Source of the DNA: Mesostigma viride
Lineage: Eukaryota > Streptophyta > Mesostigmatophyceae > Mesostigmatales > Mesostigmataceae
DNA length: 52,431 nucleotides
Direction: 5' to 3'
Assembly: GCA_009746045.1 (NCBI GenBank)
Contig: RPFO01000082.1
Span: 3,196,328-3,248,758, forward strand
Position numbers and translations under genes: made by a program. How positions within the stretch are numbered: the stretch's first letter is position 1; every line of letters begins with the position of its first letter. This document shows, one piece after another, positions 11,786 through 20,898 of the stretch. The notes below the pieces were generated by a model. The model made no database searches. It worked only from the letters and a program-made list of their open reading frames with translations, and was not told the DNA's origin.

Positions 11786-13841
11786 ATGAAACGATCCATG
11801 CAACGTCGTGGAAGGACTAGGGTGGTTGATCATTACTCAGGAAGCCAACTAACTATAACTTATTAGGCACAGGGCCCATTCATGCACTGACGAAAATGGC
11901 TGACGGCGGTATGGCTGACGGCGGAGCTCAGATCTTTTGCGTCTGAGCCCCAAATTCGGTCAGACCACTTGCATTCGATGCGCCTTTCTAAGACGCACTT
12001 GCCAGTATAAACGGTTACGGCTGCCACGCAGTATAGACAAAGTTACGCACGTGACCAGCTATGACGACTACCAAAGCAAAACGAGGGCTGGAAAAGGAGC
12101 TGGCACAGCTTCCCAGCGCCCAGCCCAACCCTCTCGCCCTCGCCATTGTTCAGCCGACAGGCTTACCCGCCAAACCCTCGCCAAGCGCCTCGCCTGAGCC
12201 CAAGAAACCCTGCCACGATCGAAAATGGAGCGAGTTCCTCCCCGGCGACCGACGATTCGCCTTCACCCGGTGGCAAGCATTGTCGCCGCAGGCATGCATC
12301 GAGGTTCTCCAGTTCCTCGAACAGGAGCGGAAGCTCTTCGTACCCAAGGAGGGCACTTCGTACAATGGAGACATGTCCTGGCTCTATGCTTTGGACGAAG
12401 TAGAACAACGCCTGATTATCCTGACCAGCCAATTCCAGATCCGCCTCGGCGACATCACCAGAACGCTCCGCACCCCAGCCCCCGCACAGCCGGCAGCCCC
12501 ATCGGCTTCCTCCCTCGGCAAGGATGATATCCGCGCAGTGCTGGAGGAGCACGTGACCTGGCCGCTGGCCGAGCAGCTGACATCGCTGAACACCACGCTC
12601 AACAAAGTCGAGGCCCGGGTCTCCAACGTGGAAACCAAGGTCGTCCACAAGCTACAACCCCAGTTCACGGCGCTACACACCACGGCGCAGGCTTCGGAAA
12701 CGCATGCTGCACTTGTCTCTCGCCTTGACCAGGTGGAGGGCAAGTGTGGCGTGCTCCTGAAGAAGCTTGAGGCCATCACCGCCCACACCGAGGCCCTGGC
12801 CACACAGGTCCCCAAGATAGCGGCGCAGACGGCCACCATTGCATCCCAGCCACCCCGGCAGGATGCTGGCGACCTCCCGCCGCTCTCCTACGCGGACCTG
12901 CTGCGGTCAGCGACCGCCTCCACCACCGACGCCATCGCCACAAAGCTCCAGGAGCTGGAGGACCACCGCCAGGCCCAGCAACGGGAGGTCACCGACCGCG
13001 CTCGCCGCGAGTGCCGAGTGGTGCTACGTCGCTTCCCCCAGAAGCCAGGTGAGACGTCAACCTCTCTTGCTGACGAGCTCAAGAACCAGCTTCTTACCCT
13101 CATGGGCCTGGTAGGTGAGGTAGAACTGCGTGGGTGCCACCGCCTTCCCCACTCACGGGACAAGGCGGCTCCCCCACCAGTCCTACTCACCTTCCCCTCC
13201 CCTGAGGATAAGCAGCGGTTCCTCTCTCGTCGCAAGCGGTTGCACGACCTCACCTGGACGCTGGATGACGACCTCACCCCCGCTCAGCAACAGCAGCGAC
13301 GCGACCTGTGGCCGGAATACCTCCGCCATAAGCAGGACCCCCAGAAGCCCAAGGTGTACTGGAGGGGCGGGGACCTGATGATCAACCACAAGATGTGGAC
13401 GCCCCCAGCGGGCTAGAATAGCAATAGCCCTAGCTTGTAACCATTGGCGTCACTGCCGCTAACTGGCAGCCATGCCTAGATGTCGCCTAGCTGTGCCAAC
13501 ACACCTAGTCACGTGCCGCCAACGCACGGTACACAACCAGCCATAGCCTTAGCCTAGTCCTAGTACAGCCATGCTACGCCCTGGCTATGTTCAGATTACT
13601 TGCCCACGCTCCTTGCTATGATATGCTCACATGCATGGGTCTTATTGCACCCACAGTTTGCCGGATCGTTAGCCTGTCCTTTTAGCTAGCCGCGCCCGAT
13701 TGCAGCTGTGGCATGCCTTTGGCATGAAGGAGACTGGGGGTCTCTGCCCTTTCTCCTGTAGTGCACACACAGGGATTAAAAGCACTTCGGTGCTCCGTGA
13801 CTGCCCAACGGGAGCACGAGTTTAATTAATTAATTAATTAA
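11786..13841 (+). mobile_element. ORF1-only LINE-like retroposon with target-site duplication
   Basis: A 2,056-bp insertion flanked by the 10-bp direct repeat TTCAAAGAAC at 11776-11785 and 13842-13851. It lies within a LINE-B copy whose two halves are collinear once the insert is removed. Layout: 275-bp leader, intact ORF1 (12061-13416), about 400-bp 3' UTR, a LINE-B-like 3' hairpin region (13801-13814) and a TTAA-repeat tail (about 13822-13841). No endonuclease or reverse transcriptase is present. The TSD and tail show it moved by target-primed reverse transcription using enzymes supplied in trans. It resembles the mammalian HAL1 arrangement (ORF1 without ORF2). An internally deleted LINE is the alternative. 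Confidence 0.8.
12061..13416 (+). CDS. LINE ORF1-like nucleic-acid-binding protein
   Basis: An intact 451-residue ORF with an ATG start. Residues 1-140 are Pro/Ala-rich with a basic patch. About 140-310 look helical, with regularly spaced Leu/Val that could form a coiled coil (for example the segment around LNTTLNKVEARVSNVETK). From about 318 the protein resembles the RRM and C-terminal parts of L1-type ORF1 proteins: a strand-like RVVLRRFP, then HRLP, PVLLTFPSPEDKQRFLSRRK, and the ending YWRGGDLMINHK. ORF1 proteins bind element RNA as trimeric chaperones; that role is inferred here. It lies in the same element as a LINE 3' tail with no RT. A decayed homologue is at 28.04-28.68 kb on the minus strand. 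The lack of stops or frameshifts suggests a young copy. Confidence 0.75.
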   Translation: MTTTKAKRGLEKELAQLPSAQPNPLALAIVQPTGLPAKPSPSASPEPKKPCHDRKWSEFLPGDRRFAFTRWQALSPQACIEVLQFLEQERKLFVPKEGTSYNGDMSWLYALDEVEQRLIILTSQFQIRLGDITRTLRTPAPAQPAAPSASSLGKDDIRAVLEEHVTWPLAEQLTSLNTTLNKVEARVSNVETKVVHKLQPQFTALHTTAQASETHAALVSRLDQVEGKCGVLLKKLEAITAHTEALATQVPKIAAQTATIASQPPRQDAGDLPPLSYADLLRSATASTTDAIATKLQELEDHRQAQQREVTDRARRECRVVLRRFPQKPGETSTSLADELKNQLLTLMGLVGEVELRGCHRLPHSRDKAAPPPVLLTFPSPEDKQRFLSRRKRLHDLTWTLDDDLTPAQQQQRRDLWPEYLRHKQDPQKPKVYWRGGDLMINHKMWTPPAG

Positions 13842-14205
13842 TTCAAAGAACAGCTAGTAGAGGACATGGGGGGCCTAGGCCTCTCTGTGATTTGGAAGAA
13901 GATGATGGACAAGGCCAAGTGGGCCCAGGTCATAGAGGACAACGAGCCCCCCCCAGTGGGGAAGCGCCCGCGTGTGCAATCCCGTGGGAGGCACGCCAGA
14001 TGGCTAGCGCTCCCCTAGGGCAGCGTGCGGCTGCCTAGATAGATGTTATAGTTAGAATGCTGTTAGATAGATGTAGTATATGTAGCCGATGTAGATAGAT
14101 TAGACCGGTAGGACTGTTTGCACCCATCCATCCATCCACCGGGTTTAATGCTCCGTGACTCCCCAACGGGAGCACGAGTCTAATTAATTAATTAATTAAT
14201 AATAC

Positions 14206-14273
14206 CAACTGAATTGAATTGAATTGTAACATAACTCCCTTGGGAGTATATGTAGTGCTCACATAGCCCAGAG
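14206..14273 (-). mobile_element. LINE-C 3' end fragment
   Basis: Read on the minus strand, a short 3' UTR starts at GCCCCTTCTCTGGGC and passes through a perfect stem-loop (ACTCCC and GGGAGT, 14234-14247). It ends in an AATTC repeat tail. It aligns by eye with the plus-strand copy at about 26140-26214. Severely 5'-truncated; no coding. Confidence 0.6.
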
Positions 14274-14287
14274 AAGGGGCATATTAA

Positions 14288-16068
14288 AAAAAAAAATTAA
14301 ATTAAATTATAACATGTCTCCGTTGGGAGATCATGTAGCACATATTCCAGGTTGGATGGGTGGTGTGGAGGAAGCCGCGTAATCGAACTAACCTAACTCT
14401 AAGCTATATCTAGTCTAGAAAAGCCTATCTACGCTACTCATCAAAACGGCTCCTCCGTTTGGGGGGAGGCGGCTTGCCCACAGGGGCTGGCGTGTGCGCC
14501 TTGACAATCTTCTTCCACCGCGTCTTGTCTTGCATGGCAGTCCAAAGACGGGAGAGAGAGTGGATGCGGTACTCAAACTGGGCTGGGACCACTAGGTCGT
14601 CCAGCAACATCTGGGTATAGGTTATGGCATGTTTCCCTACCTTTTTAGGAATGTTCTTGGGGCCAGGCCAGGTCAAAATGTGCCGCCCCGGTTGGCCGAG
14701 CCGCTGGGGACCGGCCAGACCAAGGGCGGTGTCGACCTGGCTGGTGCGAGCAAGATGTCCTACAAATGCTATCCTACGCTGTCTAATCTCGTCCGAAATA
14801 CGCGGCATACCGTGATACAAAGACTCTAAGGACCTACGCTGAGAAAACCCGACATTCAGGACCTGTCGGAGCATCCGGGTTACCGTGCCGTCTAGCTTGG
14901 CTGCCAGTGTTGCCGTGAGTGTCCATGCCTCGGCGCCATACGTGAGCACCGTGAGGACGAGGACCTTGAAGAGCATGCGCTTGCGGTGCTCGTCCAGGCC
15001 CTTGGAGCGCCAGTAGGTGTTGAGCGAACGGAGCTTGGCCCAGGAAAGGCCGATGCGGGTGTCCACATCGTCGGCAGTGTCCGGAAGCCAACTCCCCAAC
15101 AGCTTGAAGCGGTCGCGGAGTGGGACCTCCGTCCCGTCTAGCAGGCGCGGCAGCGGTGGGCGACTGGAGGCCCCAATCACCATCGCCTCAGTTTTGACAC
15201 TAATCTCCAACCCCACCGCCCTCGCCTCCAGGCCCAGACAGTCCAGCCAGGTCTGAATGTGCTCGGGGCGCGCGATGAGGGTGGTGTCGTCCGCATAAAT
15301 CAGGTCAGCCAGGCGGTAACCCGTGCTAACCCCGCCGTGCCCACGCTCGTTAAGGATGTCCAAGCCTGGCTCGAACCCCTTAAGAGCAGTAAAGCGCGCA
15401 CGTGCCTGGCGCATGACGTGGTCCACGACAATAATGAACAGGTATGGAGACAGGACACAACCTTGCCACACCCCGTGGTGAAGGGGGAATGGTGGGGTGG
15501 TGCCTTCCGCAGTCCGCACTACTGCCTGTGAGCCCTCATACAGTCGGCGAATGGCAGCAATAAACGCTGGTGGCACGCGGTCCAGAGCTAGGATGGCCCA
15601 AAGAGCCTCCCAGAGGACCGTGTCAAAGGCCTTGATATAGTCAACAAAAATGAGGACCAGCGGCAAACTGTCAGGGGGAAGGCGACGCACCTCCTCCATC
15701 AACCGGCGCGCGACAAACACAGCCATGACAGTGTTACGACCACTACGGAAACCCATCTGAGACTCACCCAGGTGTGGGTCCAGCGCGGCGCGGAGCCTGT
15801 GCAGCATCATGCGCATGAAGACCTTCAGCGCGGCGCTCTGGAGGCAGACACCCCGGTAGTTACCGGGGTCAGCAGCAGAGCCCTTCTTGTACAGCATGAC
15901 GCGGATGGCCGTCTGCCACTCAGCAGGCGGAGGCTCGTCAGAGAGCAGGACACGGTTGCAGAACGCCAGCAGAAGATCCCTAACCGCCAGATCAGGGGTC
16001 TTCAGCAGCTCAGCAGAAAGGTGGTCGGCACCGACCGCCGCATCGTACCGCAGGCGAGCCAGGCGAGC
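14288..16068 (-). mobile_element. LINE-A copy, 5'-truncated, with 14-bp TSD
   Basis: Flanked by AAGGGGCATATTAA at 14274-14287 and 16069-16082. On the minus strand it starts inside ORF2, contains most of the reverse transcriptase, then a 3' UTR with a hairpin (14317-14330) and an A/T-rich tail of AATTT-type repeats. It inserted exactly where a LINE-B TTAA tail meets the LINE-C fragment. No endonuclease domain remains. Confidence 0.85.
14434..16068 (-). CDS. Non-LTR reverse transcriptase ORF2 fragment (LINE-A)
   Basis: About 545 residues open from the truncation point to the stop. Clear RT motifs: DPGNYRGVCL, GFRSGRNTVMAVF, FVDYIKAFDT (motif A, first catalytic Asp), GVWQGCVLSPYLF and LIYADDTTL (motif C, catalytic YADD). 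The C-terminal part (LTYGAEAWTL, FVGHLART) is typical of LINE ORF2, and the tail is basic and Pro-rich. The apparent ATG at 16077 lies in the target-site duplication, not in the element, so it is not the native start. The N-terminal endonuclease and the first RT blocks are missing, so it cannot move on its own. The frame is otherwise intact, implying recent insertion. Confidence 0.85.
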   Translation of the reverse strand, partial: ARLARLRYDAAVGADHLSAELLKTPDLAVRDLLLAFCNRVLLSDEPPPAEWQTAIRVMLYKKGSAADPGNYRGVCLQSAALKVFMRMMLHRLRAALDPHLGESQMGFRSGRNTVMAVFVARRLMEEVRRLPPDSLPLVLIFVDYIKAFDTVLWEALWAILALDRVPPAFIAAIRRLYEGSQAVVRTAEGTTPPFPLHHGVWQGCVLSPYLFIIVVDHVMRQARARFTALKGFEPGLDILNERGHGGVSTGYRLADLIYADDTTLIARPEHIQTWLDCLGLEARAVGLEISVKTEAMVIGASSRPPLPRLLDGTEVPLRDRFKLLGSWLPDTADDVDTRIGLSWAKLRSLNTYWRSKGLDEHRKRMLFKVLVLTVLTYGAEAWTLTATLAAKLDGTVTRMLRQVLNVGFSQRRSLESLYHGMPRISDEIRQRRIAFVGHLARTSQVDTALGLAGPQRLGQPGRHILTWPGPKNIPKKVGKHAITYTQMLLDDLVVPAQFEYRIHSLSRLWTAMQDKTRWKKIVKAHTPAPVGKPPPPKRRSRFDE

Positions 16069-16082
16069 AAGGGGCATATTAA

Positions 16083-16192
16083 TTAATTAATTAATTAGAC
16101 TCGTGCTCCCGTTGGGGAGTCACGGAGCATTAACCCCGATGGATGGATGGATGGGTGCAAACATTCCTACCGGTCTAATCTATCTACATTCC
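16083..16192 (-). mobile_element. LINE-B 3' UTR fragment
   Basis: Reverse complement matches the 3' end of the 14.1-kb LINE-B piece: the GATAGATTAGACCGGTAGG segment, CATC repeats, hairpin (16106-16119) and TTAA tail. Only the 3' terminal part is present. Confidence 0.7.
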
Positions 16193-16259
16193 CTACCAGC
16201 CATTAAGGATGTACTCCAGCACGCAAAATGTACTTCGTACCGAAGTTTGTCTTTTTATG

Positions 16260-17070
16260 CTGAAAATTGTCATGCATGATGTTTGCAACCAAAATAGACC
16301 TCGTACAAAGTTTGGTATCGATCGGACGTCATCTTGGTGACATTTGCTAGCAATACAGGTACATTTTTGTCATTTTAAATTAAATTAAATAGTAATAAAT
16401 AGGAAACAGTACTAAATCACGTCAAACCATCATGGATATTTGCAAGCAACCTAATTACCACTAGAATAGACCATGCACAAAGTTTGGGGTCAATCTGAAC
16501 TCAAAATAGTGACATTTGCTAGCATAAATACTGCATTTTTTGCCATTTTCAAGCATTTTGCTCAGTGTAAGCTACTAAACAATATCAAACTACGTCATAA
16601 AGCTATGAAATATTGGAAGCAACCTAAACAACTAGAATAGACCATGCACAAAGTTTGGGCTCAGCTTGATGTCAAAATAGTGACGTTTGCTAGCATAAAT
16701 GGTGCATTTTTTGCCATTTTCAAGCATTTTGCTCAGTGTAAGCTACTACACAATATCAAACTATGTCAGAAAGCTATGAAATGTTGGAAGCAACCTAAAC
16801 ACCACTAGATTAGACCATGGGCCAAGTTTGGGCCCAGTTTGATCTCAAAATAGTGACGTTTGCTAGCATAAATGGTGCAATTTTTGCCTTTTTCAAGCAT
16901 TTTGGTAAGTATAGTTGCCTCAAACTATGTCAGAAAACTGTGAATTGTTGTAAATAACCTGTTTGCCACTACATTAGACCATCCTCAACTTGTAAGGTCA
17001 GGCATAGGTAAAGGTAGTGACATTTGCTAGCACTATATATGAGCAGATTATGCCTCTTTTCGCATATACA
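16260..17070. repeat. AT-rich tandem satellite, unit about 171 bp
   Basis: About five diverged units. Landmarks TAGACC..GCACAAAGTTTGG, GTGACATTTGCTAGCA and TTTGCCATTTTCAAGCATTTTG recur with spacings of 171-173 bases (for example TGCCATTTTC at about 16541, 16712 and 16885). The outer units are most diverged. No coding. The length is close to one nucleosome repeat, but this is only a short cluster. Confidence 0.75.
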
Positions 17071-17446
17071 CATTAAAAATAACAAGACAATATTAAATCA
17101 TGGCCTTAATACAAGGTGTGCAAATGCAAATCACACCAGATCGGATGACCCATGATGGGTGGCTGCATGCCAACACATCTACCAGGCTGCAGGGTGAGAG
17201 GCCACATCGCTACAAGACAGGAATCCTCGCAATTGCACACCGCTAGTACACTGCATACCCCAAGAGGATTTGGCTACAAGCCATAAAAGTTTGGCCATGC
17301 TAACACATTCTTCATCCAAGCAAAATGCAGCCTCTCCAAACTCAACTCATTGATGCAACTAGGCCAGGCGAGCATGCTCTACTTGCCGATAACCATGAGT
17401 AAACTTGTGTACCACTTCATTCCATGCGCCGGTAGATGGCACCGTC
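17071..17446. other. Gap without recognised gene
   Basis: Mixed-composition sequence between the 171-bp satellite and the acidic 3' end of the minus-strand gene. Nothing recognised; could be the 3' UTR of that gene. Confidence 0.4.
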
Positions 17447-19456
17447 TCATCTACCAGTCATCCCCGGCTCCCATTCCGCATCCTCCTCTCCGTCTCCCTC
17501 TCCCTCTTCCTCCTCCCCCTCCCCCTCCCATTCTCCCTCCCCTCTCCCTCCCCCTCTCCCCCTCCTCCCCCTCCTCCTCCCCCTCTTCCTCCCCCTCTTC
17601 CTCTCCCTCTTCCTCCTCCTCCCCGCCTTCACTGTCACTGTGCACAGCAGGGACGGCATCGTCTATGTGGGTGCCATCACCTGCGTTCACGGTGCCAGCC
17701 TAGCTCCTGTGGAAAGAAGCGAGCGCGGCCAAATGCCTCGACTGGGTGTGGGCAGCCGCACACGAACTGCGTCACCTCCGCCAGGGCATGATAGTCCTGC
17801 CCATCAGCCCACATCGCCTTGATGAGCAGGTGACCTCCCCTTTCCTGAACCTTAGTGACCCAGCCATGGAAGCGCTCCCTCTTCCTCGCTGTCCCCGGAA
17901 ACATGGCACACAGGCGCATCCCGATAAGCGCACGTGCTCCATGCTCGGCAAAGTAGGCATTGCAGTCATCCTTTGCTGCTGCCCTGGCGGCGGTGGCAGT
18001 CTTGTAATGCTCAAAGTCAATCTGCGGGTGCTCTTTCAACGCCGCCACCGTGGCAGCTGACAGTTTGCCGGTACTGATCAGCTCAGGCTGGTGCACCTCT
18101 GCCGTACCGCCCACTGTCCAGTGCTGCAGGTGTACATCAGAAATGGGGACCGTCATCCCTGCGCTGCCGCCACCTAATGTCACTCTAGAAAACTGGCCCG
18201 TCCACGACGGTGCGTAGTAAGGAGAGGCGACAATGCTGTCACGCTCCGTGCGATCGCCTTTCAGATCAAGGACCTTCACCAGCATGTGTGGTGCTTACGG
18301 CATTCCCTGCCCGCAGGTGACGGCTGGCCGCTTAACAACGAGTAGGCCGCCGCGTCGTACGAGGCTTCCATTCACCTTGAAGGTGTGCCTGCCGGAAATC
18401 AGTGTGCGCAAAGCGGGCGTTGCCGTTGATGTGCTCCCTCGCGCAGCGGGCGCACATGCGCGGTTGATCTGCGCTTGAATCTCGCGGGCAGGGCAAGCGA
18501 CGTGTGAGATGACTTGTTTTATGGGCAGCCTCAGTGCTCGTGTTGCCCGCGCAACCGACTGGTCGCCTGCAGATCGCAGCGGTAAGGGTACCGCCTTGTT
18601 CGCTTGCAGTTCACGCTTCTCTTTGAGCTTTTGCTCCATGATGTCGAACAGATTCTCGTTGTTGGCACGCACATCCTCCACGGACTTTGGCACCTGCTCA
18701 ATCCATCCGTCCAGCAACTGCTGCTTCTCAGCGGCGACGATGTCAGGAAAAAGGCTGTGAAGGCTAGCGCAGGTACATCTCCTGGCACCGCCCTCGTCCC
18801 ATTCAAAAAGCGGCACTAGACCAGGACTTCCTTTGGGGGCCTTGCCACGCTCTATGAGGAGGCACCCATAGACAGGATCTCCCTGCGGGGTGTACCCAAT
18901 GGGCGTGACCCCGTCACAAGCCTCGCCATTAGGCCCTGTGGGCTGCCACTTGTTCACCGGTGCATTTACCAACGTCTCCGATGCGGCTAGGCGCCAGCGG
19001 ACATACACGGTCATATCCGGCCCCAAAACACTTCGAGATCGAACACCTTCGAAGAGCGGTGCCTCTCCCTCTTGGCTTCGGTTGCTGGCTCATCATCCAA
19101 GTCGGCGGTGGCGCCCGCGCCCGCACCCGCGCCGGCGCCTGCGCCCCCACCCCCGCCCGCGCCCGCGCGCGCGCCTTGGGTGGCGCCCGCGCCCGCACCC
19201 GCGCCGGCGCCTGCGCCCCCGCCCCCGCCCGGGCCCGCGCCCGCGCCCGCGCCTTGGGTGGCGCCCGCGCCCGCACCCGCGCCTTCTCCCCCGCCCCCGC
19301 CCCCGCCCGCGCCCCGCCCGCGCCATGGGTGTGGCCCGCGGCTGGCTTCTTCGGAAATGCGTCCATCGATTTCACCCACCGGCCGTCGCGGTGGATGCAC
19401 CCTTTCGGCCACGTTGTGACATCAAGCGCGGCGTCCCCAATAGAACAGTCATGCAA
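17447..19456 (-). CDS. Uncharacterised protein, frames broken
   Basis: Not recognised. From ATG at 19456 the minus strand encodes a short N-terminus (WPKGCIHRDGRWVKSMDAFP), a Gly/Ala-rich tract, then KRERHRSSKVFDLEVF and a globular-looking part (PDMTVYVRWRLAASETLV to TLISGRHTFKVNGSLVRRGG). Adding one base in GC runs near 19315 and at TTTTGGGG near 19021 joins these frames. An in-frame TAA at 18295-18297 is avoided by a phase-consistent 114-nt intron (GTAAGC donor at 18298, TCTAG acceptor at 18185). The alternative is read-through of a real stop. The next part runs to 17677 and includes FHGWVTKVQERGGHLLIKAMW. A Glu/Gly-rich acidic stretch (17447-17690) follows in another frame and is probably the C-terminal tail. 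A chromatin-type role is conceivable from the basic and acidic tracts but is not supported by a recognised domain. Confidence 0.5.
19090..19330 (-). repeat. GC-rich Gly/Ala-coding repeat
   Basis: Alternating GGCGCG/GGGGCG-type hexamers with two longer units sharing GCCTTGGGTGGCGCC on the plus strand. In the proposed minus frame it reads as Gly-Ala tracts broken by ATQGA. It sits inside the coding region at 17.4-19.5 kb and is a natural place for frame loss. Confidence 0.7.
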
Positions 19457-19699
19457 TATGAATAATCATTAGTATCAACGATGCGTTCATGCAGGCGTGA
19501 ACTGTGAAATACAACAAGCATGCAACAACGACTCCAGCACACTTAGTAAATACTGCTCATAATATCTGTGGCACATGCAACATGGTTAAAACACACATGG
19601 ATGACCTGTATGGCTGCACATGAACTGTCCACCTAGAGAAGTCTAGAAATTCAGCATGATATCAAGAGCCATCCACACAAATATATGTCTTACCGCAGC

Positions 19700-19843
19700 T
19701 TAGGGCTTCTTCGGGTTGAGTTGGCGAATCGAGCTTGTTGAGCCCTGCTCGAAGTAATGCTCAAATGCGATGCCCAGGCCCGCCAGCACATCATCAAATG
19801 TGATTAGTTTCACAGGTGGTCCGAAGAGTTCCAAACGTGGTTG
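19700..19843 (-). CDS. Candidate terminal exon, unknown gene
   Basis: Minus strand: after an ATTAG acceptor at 19844-19845, an open frame of 47 codons (starts QPRLELFGPP, contains FDDVLAGLGIAFEHYFEQG) ends in TAA at 19700-19702. Composition is protein-like and not repeat-derived. It may be the last exon of the coding region just upstream (19851-20357), but I found no phase-matched donor, so the link is tentative. Confidence 0.4.
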   Translation of the reverse strand, partial: QPRLELFGPPVKLITFDDVLAGLGIAFEHYFEQGSTSSIRQLNPKKP

Positions 19844-19850
19844 CTAATTT

Positions 19851-20357
19851 TCAGGCAGTGCCTGAAGGCCGCCTCGAAAGTGAAACGCGAAAGTGAAAAG
19901 GGGTCACAAACCCTATGTTCATATCCTTGACTCCCCCGTCGAGAACGAACCGAAAACCAGCGCCATGAACGAACTTGTGACGAGTAGATGACGACATCGT
20001 GGTTATGGCGTCGTACCCCCCCTGGTGCAGCTGCTGCTTTATCGCCGCCTTCCTGTCCTCTTGCTTCCGCCCGGGCGAAAACCAGGCGCTTCGCAATGCC
20101 TGGAGATGTGATATTCTAATGGGCTTCATGCACTCGTGGCCGCACTTACAGTCGAACGTCTCGTCGGTCACTAGGCTGCCGGCATGGGTGCTGCCGCTTA
20201 GCACTATGGCTGCGAACTTGCGCTTCCCATGGTGTCCCATCACCATGATAGCGAAAGCCAGGAAGCAGATAGCCACGATTATGTCCCAGCAAAGCCATAG
20301 CACACCTTCCGTTTCGACCGCCATGTCGGCCACTAGTCCGGATAGCTCAATGTGCAC
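19851..20357 (-). CDS. Uncharacterised ORF with CxC-type cysteine motif
   Basis: 168 residues from ATG at 20357. A hydrophobic segment (IIVAICFLAFAIMVMG, residues about 26-41) could be a membrane helix. It is followed by CKCGHECMKPI with a helical charged stretch (RKQEDRKAAIKQQLHQGGYD). A CxCxxxC motif before such a helix is seen in accessory proteins of some DNA transposons; this is a weak similarity from memory, not an assignment. The first 25 codons lie inside the left arm of the 297-bp inverted repeat, so they are duplicated at 20825 on the plus strand. The 3' end may splice to 19700-19843. Confidence 0.4.
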   Translation of the reverse strand: MHIELSGLVADMAVETEGVLWLCWDIIVAICFLAFAIMVMGHHGKRKFAAIVLSGSTHAGSLVTDETFDCKCGHECMKPIRISHLQALRSAWFSPGRKQEDRKAAIKQQLHQGGYDAITTMSSSTRHKFVHGAGFRFVLDGGVKDMNIGFVTPFHFRVSLSRRPSGTA

Positions 20358-20898
20358 CTGACCTTGACACTAATCGCACAAACAGCCACAATTTTGCAAG
20401 CAAGAAGACATGGCTACCTCGGCATTTCATGAAATGTACTTCGTGAAATGCATTTCGTGAAATGTACTAAGGAACGTGATTGGCCGGCGTTCGCTCGCCA
20501 AATCTCGCAAAATGTACTAAGGCACGTGATTGGTCCCGCAAAATGTACTAAGGAACGTGATTGGCCGGCGAAGATTCTGTAGGGAATTTTAATTGCAGCA
20601 AACAGAATCTTCGCCGGCCAATCACGTTCCTTAGTACATTTTGCGGGACCAATCACGTGCCTTAGTACATTTTGCGAGATTTGGCGAGCGAACGCCGGCC
20701 AATCACGTTCCTTAGTACATTTCACGAAATGCATTTCACGAAGTACATTTCATGAAATGCCGAGGTAGCCATGTCTTCTTGCTTGCAAAATTGTGGCTGT
20801 TTGTGCGATTAGTGTCAAGGTCAGGTGCACATTGAGCTATCCGGACTAGTGGCCGACATGGCGGTCGAAACGGAAGGTGTGCTATGGCTTTGCTGGGA
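20284..20898. repeat. 297-bp inverted repeat with 21-bp spacer
   Basis: Left arm 20284-20580, right arm 20602-20898. Paired positions sum to 41182 at every point checked from the outer to the inner end, so there are no net indels and the arms appear near-identical. Each arm holds three tandem copies of a segment with AATGTACTAAGG, a CACGTG or AACGTG core and ATTGG. The outer end of each arm carries the first codons of the same ORF, pointing outward. Transcripts crossing it would fold into a long hairpin. Confidence 0.92.
20466..20717. promoter_or_regulatory. Mirrored CCAAT/G-box-like motifs
   Basis: Inside the inverted repeat. ATTGG (CCAAT box, inverted) occurs at 20479-20483, 20529-20533 and 20560-20564, mirrored at 20618-20622, 20649-20653 and 20699-20703. 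Each follows ACGTG, and one copy per arm is a full CACGTG. With an ATG on the outer side of each arm, the centre reads as a symmetric divergent promoter. Function is inferred only. Confidence 0.4.

Larger units (their letters stand above)
11751..14205 (+). mobile_element. LINE-B copy (3' part), split by the ORF1 element
   Basis: Two pieces, 11751-11785 and 13842-14205, are one LINE-B 3' end interrupted by the ORF1 element. Rejoined, they match the minus-strand LINE-B copy at 24.7-24.9 kb: the ORF2 C-terminal segment includes GLGLSVIWKKMMDKAKW and a basic Pro-rich tail ending near 14020. The 3' UTR follows with CATC repeats, a hairpin at 14159-14172 and a TTAA-repeat tail at about 14179-14204. 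It is 5'-truncated and not functional. The left edge may lie further left than 11751. Confidence 0.75.

Noticed and set aside
16069-16082. ATG at 16077 as start of a 547-codon RT
   Set aside because: This ATG lies in the target-site duplication outside the element, so it is not the native start of ORF2.
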